Program-made: the position numbers and the translations under genes | DNA from: Zygaena filipendulae | Lineage: Eukaryota; Arthropoda; Insecta; Lepidoptera; Zygaenidae | Direction: 5' to 3' | Length of the DNA stretch: 64,000 nt | NCBI GenBank assembly: GCA_907165275.2 | Contig: OU015672.1 | Coordinates: forward strand, 8,600,501-8,664,500 | The notes under the pieces: generated by a model | What the model saw: only the letters and a program-made list of their open reading frames with translations | Told to the model about the DNA's origin: nothing | Databases searched by the model: none | Shown: piece after piece, positions 41,355 to 50,590 of the stretch | Layout of the letters: each line of letters starts with the position of its first letter | How positions within the stretch are numbered: position 1 is the first letter of the stretch

Positions 41355-43751
41355 TCACACCTGCTGCAGGATGCGGGACATCCCGCTCAGGATGACCTGG
41401 ATGGGGTCGGCGTCGTCCCTGATGGCCACCAGCACATCTTGGAGGACGCCGATCACCATCTCGATGGCGACGAGCTTGTTGCTCTTACCCGCTCCCGGAG
41501 TCCGGGGCTTGGAAGCGCCGGGCTTGCGGGCAGCGGGAAGAGCTGCTGCCGATGAGGGTTGGGGAGGGACGGTGGCCGGACCAGTGGCCACCGCCGGGGG
41601 CTCTGAAGCAGCCCCCTCCTCGCTCCCCTTCTTCTTCTTCTTGCCCCTCTTTCTCTTCCTCTTCACGCCGGAAGAGGAAGGAGGGGCCGCCGCACCCGGA
41701 GCACGCCGCTTCGGGGTGTTTGCTGGCGCCATCAGAGTGGTGGCGCCGGCTTCCACTGCCACCTGCGCCACTTGCGGGGCGACAGGTCGGCCGGTAGACA
41801 GGGCGACCGTGCCTGCCTTTTTGTTCCTGGCTTCTCTTTTGAAGACAGGGCACGACGCCCTGTTGGCCGGGTGTGCCCCCCCGCAGTTGACGCAGGTGGG
41901 GGGCTCCTCTTTGGGGCGTGGGCAATCCGCAGCGGCGTGCTCCTCACCGCAGCGGACGCACGCGAGCCTCCGGTGGCAGCCGAACGACGAGTGTCGGAAC
42001 TGCTGACACCGGTGGCACTGCGCGGGTCCGCGTTTGCCCCGCCAGGCGTCGATCTTGATCCCGGGCATACACAACATCTCTGTGATGTCATATATGCCCG
42101 GGGTGAGGTTCGGGGTGCGGCGAAGTTGGGCGTAGTAGATACAGCCGGGCCTGCCGGCACGGGCGCGTATGGGGCGGACATATTCCGGCTCGTAGCCCAT
42201 CGCTACGAGCTCCCGTGTGATCTCCGACGGATCAGTGTCGATTGGTAGCCCCCTAATGGCTACCTTGAGACTCCGATCCGCCGGGAGGGAATAGGCGAAC
42301 CAGGACACCGTCCGGTCCTCCTTCTCCAGCGCAGTTAAGTAGCGCTGGACCAGACGGTATTCTGCTTCGTCTTTTGGAATGAAGCGCACGCCCTTACCAT
42401 ACGGGCGTGCGCTGGGAGTCCGCCCCAGTTTTTCCTTGAGGGCGCGGAAGTGGCGCGCCCAGTCGGGCAGGTTCTCCACGACTAGAGGGGGGTAGACGCT
42501 TCTGCGTTTATCCCCCCTGCGCGCCGCTCCCGCGCCGTCGCCGGCAGGCGCGGCTGGAGCGGCGGGCTGCGCGTCCGTCGGCGCGGCAGCGGTCGCCGGT
42601 GGGGACGCAGCCCGCACGGCCTCAGCGAACGTAGGGCGTGGGGGGCCCTCAGGCTCAGTGGGACTCATAGGGGAGTCCCTGGGTGGGCTCTCCGGTCTAG
42701 CGGCCGCGGGCGGACGCGCTCGCGGCTCGCGTTGAGGCCTAGGAGGAGCGAGGTTCGAAACACCCCCTGGGGGGGATAGATTGTGGCAGGCCCGCTTGCC
42801 CGGCTCCTCATCGTCGGAGGAGTCGGGGACGCGCAGCCTGCGTACGGCCCCCGCAGGGGGGGTTTCCAGTGCCGGTAGGTGCAGAGGGGCTTTACGCGCG
42901 AGTTGCACGTGGAACTCCTCCTCTGCAGTCCTACCGGCCAGGCTCTCCTGCGAGCCGAGCAAGGCGCGCCTGCGCTCGCGGAGCGTGCGCGCCATTACCT
43001 CCATCATCTCCCCGGAGAGGAGCCCCGTTTGCTTCAGCCTGGAGGTGATGAGCATATCCACCTCCAGGTGGGCGTTTGGGGACATCTCCGGGTGATGGAG
43101 AGGCAATTGGTCCGGGGGGGGCAGCAATGCGGCCGTGGGCGCGCGGCTTGTGCACACGGGCGTCGCCGATCCGGCGTCTGCTTCGGGGGTGGGGGGATGC
43201 TTAGATGCCCCCGGCCCCGGATGCGCCGTCGTCTCGGCGGCGCGCGAGGAGCCACGCTCCTTGGGCCCCTCCGTGGTGCGGGCGCGCACCGGCGGGGGGA
43301 CCGATCGCCCGAGCTCCGAGCCGGCCCTCGTAGGAGATGAGGGCGCGGAGCGGGAGGGCGGTGTTGCCCTTGGCCTGGGTGCAGCGGGGCGAGGGGTCGG
43401 CGAACTAGGTTTCGCCGGCCGCACCGCGCTGCCCCCAGGCGAGGGGGCTGCCGTTCCGGGCGAGGTAGCACCCGGGAAGGCGGGCCGCACCGGGCGCGGC
43501 GCGGCGGTCACGGGCGGGGGCATGCTGTGCCCTGCGCTCCTGGCCGCCGCAGCGCGCGGGGCGGACGACGGGGCCGCGGTGGCACCCGTGTGAGCAGACA
43601 CCAGCTCGGGGGTGCGTGCGGTCGACTGAGTCGTCGGCCGCTTGCCCCCGGGCTGGGTCGCCGCGGAGCGCGACGGCGGGTGATCGCCGACGCGAGGGGG
43701 AGGCGCTTCCCGCGTTAGACGCGGGTCGCGAGAAGGAGCCCTGCCCGCCAT
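41355..43751 (-). CDS. LINE ORF1 protein (Gag-like, zinc knuckles)
   Basis: 798 aa from the first true ATG at 43751 (MAGRAPSRD). The same frame is open upstream to 44015 but only through a GTG, so the shorter start is preferred. The first 300 or so residues are Pro/Ala/Arg-rich and probably disordered. A helical stretch follows (LRERRRALLGSQESLAG), then a folded RNA-binding region with the PRE_C2HC-like block (SLKVAIRGLPIDTDPSEI; about 42050-42300). Three zinc knuckles come next at about 41880-42018: two of form C-x2-C-x4-H-x4-C and a third, looser CVNCGGAH..C. A Lys/Arg cluster (KRKRKRGKKKKK) near the C-terminus may be a nuclear signal. ORF1 proteins bind the element RNA. The stop overlaps the ORF2 frame by 4 nt. 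Confidence 0.9.
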   Translation of the reverse strand: MAGRAPSRDPRLTREAPPPRVGDHPPSRSAATQPGGKRPTTQSTARTPELVSAHTGATAAPSSAPRAAAARSAGHSMPPPVTAAPRPVRPAFPGATSPGTAAPSPGGSAVRPAKPSSPTPRPAAPRPRATPPSRSAPSSPTRAGSELGRSVPPPVRARTTEGPKERGSSRAAETTAHPGPGASKHPPTPEADAGSATPVCTSRAPTAALLPPPDQLPLHHPEMSPNAHLEVDMLITSRLKQTGLLSGEMMEVMARTLRERRRALLGSQESLAGRTAEEEFHVQLARKAPLHLPALETPPAGAVRRLRVPDSSDDEEPGKRACHNLSPPGGVSNLAPPRPQREPRARPPAAARPESPPRDSPMSPTEPEGPPRPTFAEAVRAASPPATAAAPTDAQPAAPAAPAGDGAGAARRGDKRRSVYPPLVVENLPDWARHFRALKEKLGRTPSARPYGKGVRFIPKDEAEYRLVQRYLTALEKEDRTVSWFAYSLPADRSLKVAIRGLPIDTDPSEITRELVAMGYEPEYVRPIRARAGRPGCIYYAQLRRTPNLTPGIYDITEMLCMPGIKIDAWRGKRGPAQCHRCQQFRHSSFGCHRRLACVRCGEEHAAADCPRPKEEPPTCVNCGGAHPANRASCPVFKREARNKKAGTVALSTGRPVAPQVAQVAVEAGATTLMAPANTPKRRAPGAAAPPSSSGVKRKRKRGKKKKKGSEEGAASEPPAVATGPATVPPQPSSAAALPAARKPGASKPRTPGAGKSNKLVAIEMVIGVLQDVLVAIRDDADPIQVILSGMSRILQQV

Positions 43752-44098
43752 CCGCTTTGGTGCGAGGTGGCAGACAGGGTCGACCCGGGGGGAAGAGGGG
43801 GATGGAACCCCAACTGCGTGCGCTCCGAATAAGGGAGACTCGAGCGGAGGCCGCGGAGGGCCGCGACCAATAGTTGATCCCCGCCGCTTCCGCGCACAGC
43901 AGCGTACAGCACCGCTGCGACGATACCACGAATTTGCAAACTTAGTTGCAGCTCCCTGGTACCGCGCGAAGCACTGCACGAACTGTGCACGAAAGACGGG
44001 CGCGGTTCGGAGCACGTAAGCACCTTACGTCGCCGAAATCGCAGAAAAGAGCACTACAGAGATGGAACACGAACACTCGATGCAGCGGTAGCCAATCC
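43752..44098 (-). promoter_or_regulatory. LINE 5' leader with presumptive internal promoter
   Basis: 347 nt, GC-rich and without TATA. As in other Jockey-type elements the leader is expected to hold a downstream-acting promoter; I cannot point to a specific motif. Confidence 0.35.
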
Positions 44099-44109
44099 AC
44101 GAGTCGTGA
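44099..44109 (+). repeat. target site duplication of the LINE, right copy
   Basis: ACGAGTCGTGA; the bases before and after differ from the left copy, which fixes its length at 11 bp. Confidence 0.9.
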
Positions 44110-44132
44110 AGAAAACCGTACGCTTTGCTTGA
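44110..44132 (+). pseudogene. pol: displaced last codons of pol
   Basis: Directly after the 3' copy of the LINE target duplication the pol frame resumes for seven codons and stops at TGA 44130-44132, immediately before the polypurine tract. This shows the exact place where the LINE separated the C-terminus of pol. Confidence 0.8.
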
Positions 44133-44142
44133 AGGGGGATAC
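44131..44142 (+). promoter_or_regulatory. polypurine tract
   Basis: gaagggggatac abuts the 3' LTR and overlaps the pol stop codon; it would prime plus-strand DNA synthesis. Confidence 0.75.
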
Positions 44143-45069
44143 TGTGCACACCTTGCACATGAGCACAGAAATACTTACGAAAATACTTACATACTTCACA
44201 GCGGTTTACCTCCATCTACCTACCATTACCAAACCGTGTACGTAACATACCTTTACCGGGGAATTGGAGCAAGGATCAGGAAGGTTGAAGGAGCAAGAGA
44301 GAAATAACATACACAGTGGAATCACCTTATTATCGAATCACAAGAAAGAAACAGGACACGGACAACTTGTTATGTTATTCTTTATTGCCTAGCTGACTCA
44401 ATTCCAACGAATTCCAGACAGAGGAAAGTGCGAGGAGCAATCTTGAAAAAGACGACCTCGCTGGAGATTCGAAGGAACAGTCAAGCGACGTCACGTTCCT
44501 GGGTCACACTCACTGAAGTAACTACGCAAGCAAGATCAGGCAGTACATCAAAATGGAAAGAGTGGCTCTGAAAAGAGCCGTTTTTAATCGCCTGGATCTT
44601 GCGATGCTGTTGTACACCATCAAGCACCATGGAACTACTCGGTCGGAGACACCTGTATGGCACCACACGCACATCCACGATTCGCGGTCCGGCGCGAGAC
44701 GCGCGGCCTTGCGCTCTCAACGATCGATGGCGACTGGCGCTTGAGACGCGGCGGACTGAGCTCCTGCGCGCGCGCCGCCCGCGTCCTCCGCGCCGCGCAC
44801 CCCGCGCATGCGCGGTGCGAGTGTGCGACGAGAGGAGACTATGAAATTCTAGAAACTAGCATCTCGCTCGAATCTGTCCGCCATTTAATGTACGATTTCT
44901 CATTGGTTGTTTGGTTGTAAATATTTAATGTTGTGTTTTTGATTGGTTGTTAGTTTTAAGGTTTTCTGTATATATAGCGCTAAGTTTTTAACAATAAATC
45001 ACTTCCAAAATTCCATTTCTACAGCAAATGTGAGTTTAATACCTACCTGCTCGTAACACCTCCGCTACA
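44143..45069 (+). repeat. 3' LTR
   Basis: 927 bp, collinear with the 5' LTR at an offset of 10,636. It ends ..CCGCTACA and is followed by the target duplication AGAC. Confidence 0.93.
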
Positions 45070-45200
45070 AGACTATGACCTATACTAGAGTTTGAAGTTA
45101 CTATACAACCAAATTTCATGAAAATCAGCTTGGCAAGACGAAAAAAAAAAGGTAATCAGAGTTTTAATATTATACAAAAAATCTTCTAAGATCAGTACAA
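45070..45200 (+). repeat. continuation of the repeat split by Gypsy
   Basis: After the AGAC duplication the text 'agactatgacctatactagag..aaatttcatgaaaatcagc' continues the repeat interrupted at 33506. Confidence 0.5.
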
Positions 45201-45309
45201 GGCTTTATCTGTCTCTCGATCTAACTACCACTTCAATTTTGTTTATATTATGTTTAGCTGCCCTTCCCTCACATTGGCAAGGAAGCTTTGCATTTTCAAA
45301 TTTTTACTA

Positions 45310-45530
45310 CCCTAGCTACCACTCGCGGTAATTTCGGAGTTCCTGCGGGTATTCCGGGACAAACTATACGTGTGAACCTTCCTCCTGAATCACTCTATCT
45401 ATTGGTAGGTATTTGGTGGAAACCACACGAAAATCCGTTCAGTAGTTTTGGAGTTTATAGCGAACAGATAGACAAACAGACAGACAGACGCGGCGGAGGA
45501 CTTTGTTTTATAATATGTCTACTATATTAA
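45310..45530 (+). repeat. CTAGCTG-family repeat
   Basis: ctagctaccactcgcggtaatttcgg, variant middle with 'tctattgg' and a gacagacagacgcggcgg tail. Confidence 0.55.
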
Positions 45531-45639
45531 ATAATTTTGTATAATTATGTCGCATAAAAAGGCCAGAAAAGTAATTGAGAAATGTTAATCAAATACAGCT
45601 AAATATTGTTACTTTTGACATCAGCAAAAATATGTTCTC

Positions 45640-46230
45640 ACTGCATTGTTATACAGTACAATATCGAATGTATACACCAGCAGGTATATTCAGTTTCAAT
45701 CAGAAAAGCAGCGATTTCGTGAATAATTAATTATGTTTAGGCAGCTTCAACTATTAAAGCATGTTTATCTTCACAGAGCAAATAAATAAACTAGAGAGGA
45801 CATGTAGGCGCCCCAAGCGCGCCATCATTGCAAAGGAAGTTACAGAAAAATTAATGCTCTAACTTGCCCAAAACTTCTTTTGCTGCCATCCCAAGTATAT
45901 TTACCACAACATTCTCAAAACTGTGAATTTTGAAAACGGTGACTAAGTAAAAACATAACCATAAAGCGTTTAATACATTTCTTTACGTTAATGAATGTTT
46001 TAGTGCGTGATGTATAGTTTTGTGTGCGAGAATCACCCGGCGACAATGGTTTTCATCTGTTTTCATTCTAAGTTGATGTCCCTTCTATGTTATTTTCTGT
46101 TCTGTGTTTATTTTGGTTGATTGCTAGATATTGTAGGTGTCAAAACGTCCATATTCATATTGTAATCGCATAACCACCGTATTTTTTATTACAACCGAAA
46201 AATAATAGAAACAAAAGTTACATAACAGCC
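45640..46230 (-). mobile_element. palindromic MITE related to 13517-13730, with insertion
   Basis: The outer parts match: 'cagtttcaatcag', 'ataattaattatgttt.ggcagcttcaact' on the left and 'gattgctagatattgtaggtgtcaaa', 'aatagaaacaaaagttacataac' on the right. About 350 bp of unrelated sequence (near 45773-46120) separates them. Confidence 0.5.
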
Positions 46231-46759
46231 CCTCCTCTACCAAACGAAGTTCAACAGAACATCGTTATCTAAGATACGTAACTCTGAAAGCATTACCGAC
46301 CAATTGTTAAGAGTGTTACTTGGAATACTTGAAAAGGGCAATAAATCTTTCGCGGTGTAGCCAAGTGGCTCCAAACAAAACCACTGGAGACTTCAACACG
46401 AATCGTCGGAGAGAGATCTTGATGTGAAGAAAGCGCGAAGTTTTGGGATCCTCAGTTAATGCAAAAGCACAACTGAGGGCTTAGCCGTTTCACAAACGTT
46501 TCTTATCTATTCTAATTCTATAACTATTTACGTTTAAGCGTACCTAAGCAATAATTCTCTGTATAGAAAAGCTGGTAGCCATGTCAACACAAATGCGTTG
46601 ATCGCTCGTTCTGCAACGTGAAGAGAAAAACCCAGTGTGGATTGTCTTTGGTGTGCGTACATATACGTCAAAATGCATATACGTCAAAAAAGTATACTTT
46701 AGTCTGTCAGTAAATAAACACTTATATTTTATTGTCAAAATTTGATGAAAATATAAAGA
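46231..46759. other. non-coding stretch with a tRNA-like A box
   Basis: gtagccaagtgg near 46355-46367 fits a pol III A box, but no B box follows at tRNA distance. No coding evidence. Confidence 0.35.
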
Positions 46760-46970
46760 CTAGCTGTCTCGCGCGGTTTCATCCGCGATAATTTCGGAGT
46801 TCCCGCCAGAATTCCGGATTACAATATAGCCTATGTTACTTAAGAATAATGTAGCTTTTTAATGGTGAAAGAATTTTTGAAATCGGTCCAGTAGTTTTTC
46901 AGTTAAATCGTAACAAACAAACAAAAAAATCAATACTTTTCTCTTTATAATATTAGTATAGATATGACGG
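46760..46970 (+). repeat. CTAGCTG-family repeat
   Basis: actagctgtctcgcgcggtttcatccgcg..tataatattagtatagat, complete. Confidence 0.7.
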
Positions 46971-47307
46971 ATTAAAAACTAAAATTTAGTCAATTAGAAA
47001 AGGAGGAGTTACCGCTAAAGATCTCTGAAATTAGCGTGAGCAAACTGAAGGAAACATCTAGTACCTGTGCTTTGTCAAATAAGTATGTAGATTATAGAAA
47101 GGAATATAGTAGCAGATAACAGCAGATAGTTATCTGCTATTGTAAACGATAGCCGACTAACTGATGATGATAACATTACACAATATAACTGAAGGCAGGG
47201 AAGGTATGACCGAGACTATTAGCTGAGCGACACATCTAGAACCAACTAGAAACTATTACAATGAATTGCACCAACATAGAAGTTGTACACCATACCAGAT
47301 ATCCGTA

Positions 47308-47405
47308 GGGAACACGGAGCAGTGCCTGGGACTTGCGACCCAGGTGTAGGTTTAATGGGTACCCTTTCCAATGCATCAACGCTCACCTACACTGCCCGTG
47401 CTCCC
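47308..47405. other. 98-nt segment with multi-branch secondary structure
   Basis: An outer imperfect stem pairs gggaacacggagcagtg with cactgcccgtgctccc. Inside are a perfect 6-bp hairpin (cctggg-acttgcga-cccagg), a 7-bp stem (tgtaggt/acctaca) and the palindrome gggtaccc. The pairing works on either strand. It lies 120-220 nt downstream of the minus-strand core promoter at 47524-47559, so a transcript from there would include it. It could be a structured RNA leader, a short ncRNA, or a relic of a palindromic transposon. Confidence 0.4.
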
Positions 47406-47523
47406 GACTTAAGCAAACCTCTGGAAACAATTAGATGACACAGCACACGTAATCACTATAGCCACTCTAGATTGATACGACACTGATACGACACTGCACT
47501 GCACTGAACCGAACACAAAGTAA

Positions 47524-47559
47524 CAATGAACCGTCGCTTACGCGTACCCGCATTTTATA
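47524..47559 (-). promoter_or_regulatory. candidate TATA/initiator core promoter
   Basis: On the minus strand TATAAAA (47553-47559) lies 32 nt before the A of TTCATTG (47524-47530), textbook TATA-to-initiator spacing. Repeated cagtg motifs follow ('ttcagtgcagtgcagtg'). A donor-like gtag|gtgagc lies in the structured segment downstream. No recognisable coding exon follows in the 300 nt examined. Confidence 0.38.
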
Positions 47560-48279
47560 ACAAGTTCTAACAAAGACGAGTCGTGCAATGGAGTGGAGCG
47601 GGGGAACGAACGTAACTTACTACCACCGCCATTCGACGGCGGGAAACAACAGTTATTTTTAATGAAACTACCCTCTCGCCGACAAGTATATTTCTTCTTG
47701 CATATTATTATGTCTAGAGTACAGATATCGGAGTAGTGGTATAGTCTATCTATATGTATATTCATGACCAAAACAGTAATCGGAACGTAGAGGGAATGAA
47801 TCTTTTTAATACAGTTGCTCAAAAAGTGGCAAATTGCAGGGACGTATAGCGTTCGGGAAGTGGGCTATTACATACTCGAGCTTTTTCTTTACCTTTTCCG
47901 AACTCGTGCGTTCTCTTTCCCAACTGTCAAAAATGGCGAAACGACTTTGACACACTTTTTGTATTGCGCAACGTAGGTTTCGTATTACTAATACGACTAG
48001 CGCCATCTCTTGATCCGACTGTCGACATTTGTCGGAACTCTTTGCAATGACAGCCTTTCCGCACTTGTAATGAAATATACTATTTTCAAATTAAAATACA
48101 TCTCACAGAACCCTGCTCTAACTTTTGGCACACTCATAGCCTTTCGTAAAGTATAATACAATTTGCTTATTATTTCGAGTAAAACTGACGGTGTTCGGGC
48201 TAGTCACGACCCTTAATGGAGGTATTGAGTAGATAAAGTGCTTCCAGAGAGAATAATTATGAGTGATCCCGTCTTATTA
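47560..48279. other. non-coding stretch upstream of the minus-strand promoter candidate
   Basis: Moderate GC, with 'actagcgccatctct' at 47996-48010. It may hold upstream promoter sequence. No ORF of note. Confidence 0.35.
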
Positions 48280-48483
48280 TAATATCCTACGGATATTATC
48301 CTAAATACGCAACGTCAGTTTGTTTGTTACGCTTTCAGACCGTAGTATATACTCAACAGATCACCGTGAAATTTATAGTACACGTTTTCAGGGGTACAAA
48401 AAGTAAATAATACACTTTTCATCCCGGAATTCACGCGGGAACTCCGAATTTCGGCGGGACGAAACCGTTAGGAGCAGCTAAGT
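48280..48483 (-). repeat. CTAGCTG-family repeat
   Basis: tcctacggatattatcctaaatacgc..gaaaccgttaggagcagcta; diverged. Confidence 0.55.
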
Positions 48484-48544
48484 AAATTGAATGTATATAG
48501 ATGACAATGAGATCGAACTCGCGAAACCTATGATCTTCTTGTTC

Positions 48545-48720
48545 TTCTTTATAAATAATGAATGTTTGTATGTCTGTCCTCTATGCGTTTCGAAACTATT
48601 GGTCCGATTTTGATGAAACTTTGGCGAGTTGTTCTGCTTTCATTCGCTGATATAAAGAGATCCTGCGAGAATTCCGAAACACACGCGGATGAATCTCCGA
48701 ACTCTCACAGTTAGTTACTA
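48545..48720 (-). repeat. CTAGCTG-related fragment, 'cgcggatgaatctccga' variant
   Basis: Shares 'gagatcctgcgagaattccgaaacacacgcg' with the 20050/26948/29940 variant. Confidence 0.5.
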
Positions 48721-48725
48721 ATAAA

Positions 48726-49394
48726 TTATGTTATCAAATTAGCAACTGGAATTATCTTGTAAAAGCACCGCCAAGTGAACCTTCTAAACTATCTGAAGGT
48801 TTACTGGCAGAGTCCGCCTGTTGTATCGTAAATGCAGATTTACTTACTCACTATACTTTTTTATATAGATGGTGAATTTCATCGAAATAGAAGCTTTCAG
48901 AATAATTACTTGACCCCGTCAGAGTTGAGGTCGACATTCAGGTAAACGCAGGTCAGGCCATCGACAGAATTAGAAGCAAAAAAAAAGAAAAGAAAACCGA
49001 TATTTCGCGGGTAAATTTCGCAAATGGCCGCTGGCTCGAGACGATTGGGCACACTTATAAAGAAAAGTGGCTTTTTAAACTTCACAAAGGCTCATGCGGA
49101 GTTCTTTGAGTCTTAGGTATCACGTTTGAACTGTAGAGTTAGATTTGAGAGCTATTGTTTTTCTCTCTCTCGTTTTTTTATTCGACACTATCGGTTGGCC
49201 GCGGCTTCACCCGCATTCAGAATTTTATTGTACGGTGTTTTTTCATTGATTTTTTTAAGCGTATTTTCAAGTTGCGTTTTTTTAGAGTACAGCTCTCTGT
49301 CTCCTTCTCTCTACATTAAAATATCTGTCTTCTCTTTCATGTAACGTGACGCGTCCTTGATATTTCACTTTCTGATTATCATCAAGTTTGTTTG
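48726..49394. other. non-coding stretch
   Basis: No gene; contains a cggcttcacccgc scrap at about 49202. Confidence 0.4.
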
Positions 49395-49540
49395 TTCGTT
49401 TGCAGCTGAACCGATCCTCATGAAATTTTGCATACACCTTGTCAGGGGTACCGAGAAGGACTTAGGTTATTTTTCATCCCGGAATTTTTGCGGGAACTCC
49501 GAAATTAATGCGGGTAAAACCACGCAGAACAGCTAGTAAG
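49395..49540 (-). repeat. CTAGCTG-family repeat, partial
   Basis: 'aaattttgcatacaccttgtcaggggtaccgagaagg..aaaaccacgcagaacagctagt'. Confidence 0.6.
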
Positions 49541-49629
49541 AGAATATTTGTACCTAGGTTATACTACAAAATGTACCTAATAGGCAAAGACAATATAAGA
49601 GAATAGACGAACAATACAAACTTTTATTA

Positions 49630-49805
49630 TGCAATTCACGTCAACCAATTTTTACGGGGGGAATGATCAAAATAAAAACCAATCACATCGTTGCGACGCA
49701 ATCAAATACTCACCACAAAGTACACTTCAAATAGCCAATCACATCACTTTCCGTCAGTGGTATCTATAGACAATAGTCTCTGCTAGCCAACGGCATATTG
49801 TTAGC
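49630..49805 (+). promoter_or_regulatory. candidate promoter with CCAAT boxes and initiator
   Basis: ccaatcacatc occurs twice (about 49679 and 49736), with another ccaat at 49656. TCAGT, the arthropod initiator, lies at 49754-49758, about 50 nt before an ATG. No TATA box. Confidence 0.3.
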
Positions 49806-49897
49806 ATGAGATCATTTTACCGCTCGCTGGTTCAAGAGGAAAGCTTAGCGGCCGAGCGTATTGCCAATCTATTCTCTTTCAATATCTTTGCTAATAG
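49806..49897 (+). CDS. candidate first coding exon
   Basis: ATG at 49806 opens 30 codons (MRSFYRSLVQEESLAAERIA, then NLFSFNIFAN) plus two bases up to a donor AG|GTATAC at 49897/49898. Read through, the frame stays open to 50045 (79 aa). The peptide has reasonable amino-acid composition but no similarity I recognise. The promoter-like sequence upstream supports a gene start. Confidence 0.28.
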
Positions 49898-50224
49898 GTA
49901 TACAAATATAAGTATGCCTAGACATAGATTTTTCCGCAAACACGAGTCTAACCTACGACGCGCGCCAAAACCGTTCAAACTACCTTGCTACCAACATAAC
50001 AATGAGAAATCCCTCCAGAAACCTGCACACGACTGCAGGTCTTAGTGCTCAAGCGATAAGGGTTAGAATAGTGTGTGACGTATCTAGCTTTGTGTGTTCA
50101 CAGGTTGCGCGTATAAAATTTATAGTTTGATTCAGTAGAGAAAGAGCAAAGATAAGGTACGCGTCCCGAATTTAGGCATTTATGGGTCTTGAAGATTTTT
50201 CACGCATTTTATTTTGGACGGAAA

Positions 50225-50590
50225 CGTGACTAGCTGATCCCGTTATTTCCTTTTAAGCTACGAGCAAAATCGAATTATTAGGTAGTAATGCTAATGCCTA
50301 TGCGAAAGTTCATGCATGTGTGTGTGTGTGTGTTAGTATGTTTATTAAGCCTTCATGCTGAAATGGCTGGACGGATTTGGAAATAGCCTAAATCGTGAAT
50401 TAATAAATAGCATACTTTTGTTTCAGAATCTCCGAAGGAATCCCGGAGTTCAGGCGGAAATTTTTAATCTTAAAATTCTCTGTACAAAGTCTCTTTTCGC
50501 GCGGCTGTGCGTCGGCTATTTCTTCTCAACTAAAGTACCTACTCAACGGATTTATAGGAGAAAAACCGCGAAGAACCTCTAGTCTTTGAA
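50225..50590 (+). repeat. diverged CTAGCTG-family copies
   Basis: gactagctgatcccgttattt starts a degraded copy. 'gctgaaatggctggacggattt', 'gaatctccgaaggaatcccgg' and 'aaaaccgcgaagaacctctagt' mark parts of a reverse copy. Confidence 0.35.

Larger units (their letters stand above)
38476..44098 (-). mobile_element. full-length non-LTR retrotransposon (Jockey-type), nested in Gypsy pol
   Basis: 5,623 bp in reverse orientation, bounded by an 11-bp duplication ACGAGTCGTGA at 38465-38475 and 44099-44109. Order on the minus strand: 347-nt leader, ORF1 (Gag-like with zinc knuckles), ORF2 (endonuclease and reverse transcriptase), 198-nt 3' region. Both ORFs are open throughout. The 3' end has no poly(A); the element stops at ..aaggccaaggc directly against the target duplication. 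ORF1 with a PRE_C2HC-like region and RT motifs such as DMEKAFDRVWHEGLL place it in the Jockey superfamily. GC content is far above the host DNA. Confidence 0.93.
33507..45069 (+). mobile_element. Ty3/Gypsy LTR retrotransposon, CsRn1/Kabuki-like
   Basis: Complete 11,563-bp element including a 5.6-kb nested LINE; without it about 5.9 kb. Order: 5' LTR, tRNA-Trp-type primer site, gag, pol (protease, reverse transcriptase, RNase H, integrase), polypurine tract, 3' LTR. The LTRs are both 927 bp, begin TG and end CA, and differ at three sites, all transitions. The flanking 4-bp duplication AGAC lies at 33503-33506 and 45070-45073. The RT-before-integrase order defines Ty3/Gypsy. The Gag CHCC finger with a tRNA-Trp primer is, to my knowledge, characteristic of the CsRn1 clade that includes Bombyx Kabuki. 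No env-like ORF. The last pol codons are separated by the LINE, so the element was intact until that insertion. Confidence 0.92.

Noticed and set aside
43752..44015. Longer ORF1 starting at 44015
   Set aside because: The start codon there is GTG; the first ATG in frame is 43751.
46340..46420. Second tRNA-like locus
   Set aside because: An A-box match only; no B box at the right distance and no cloverleaf.
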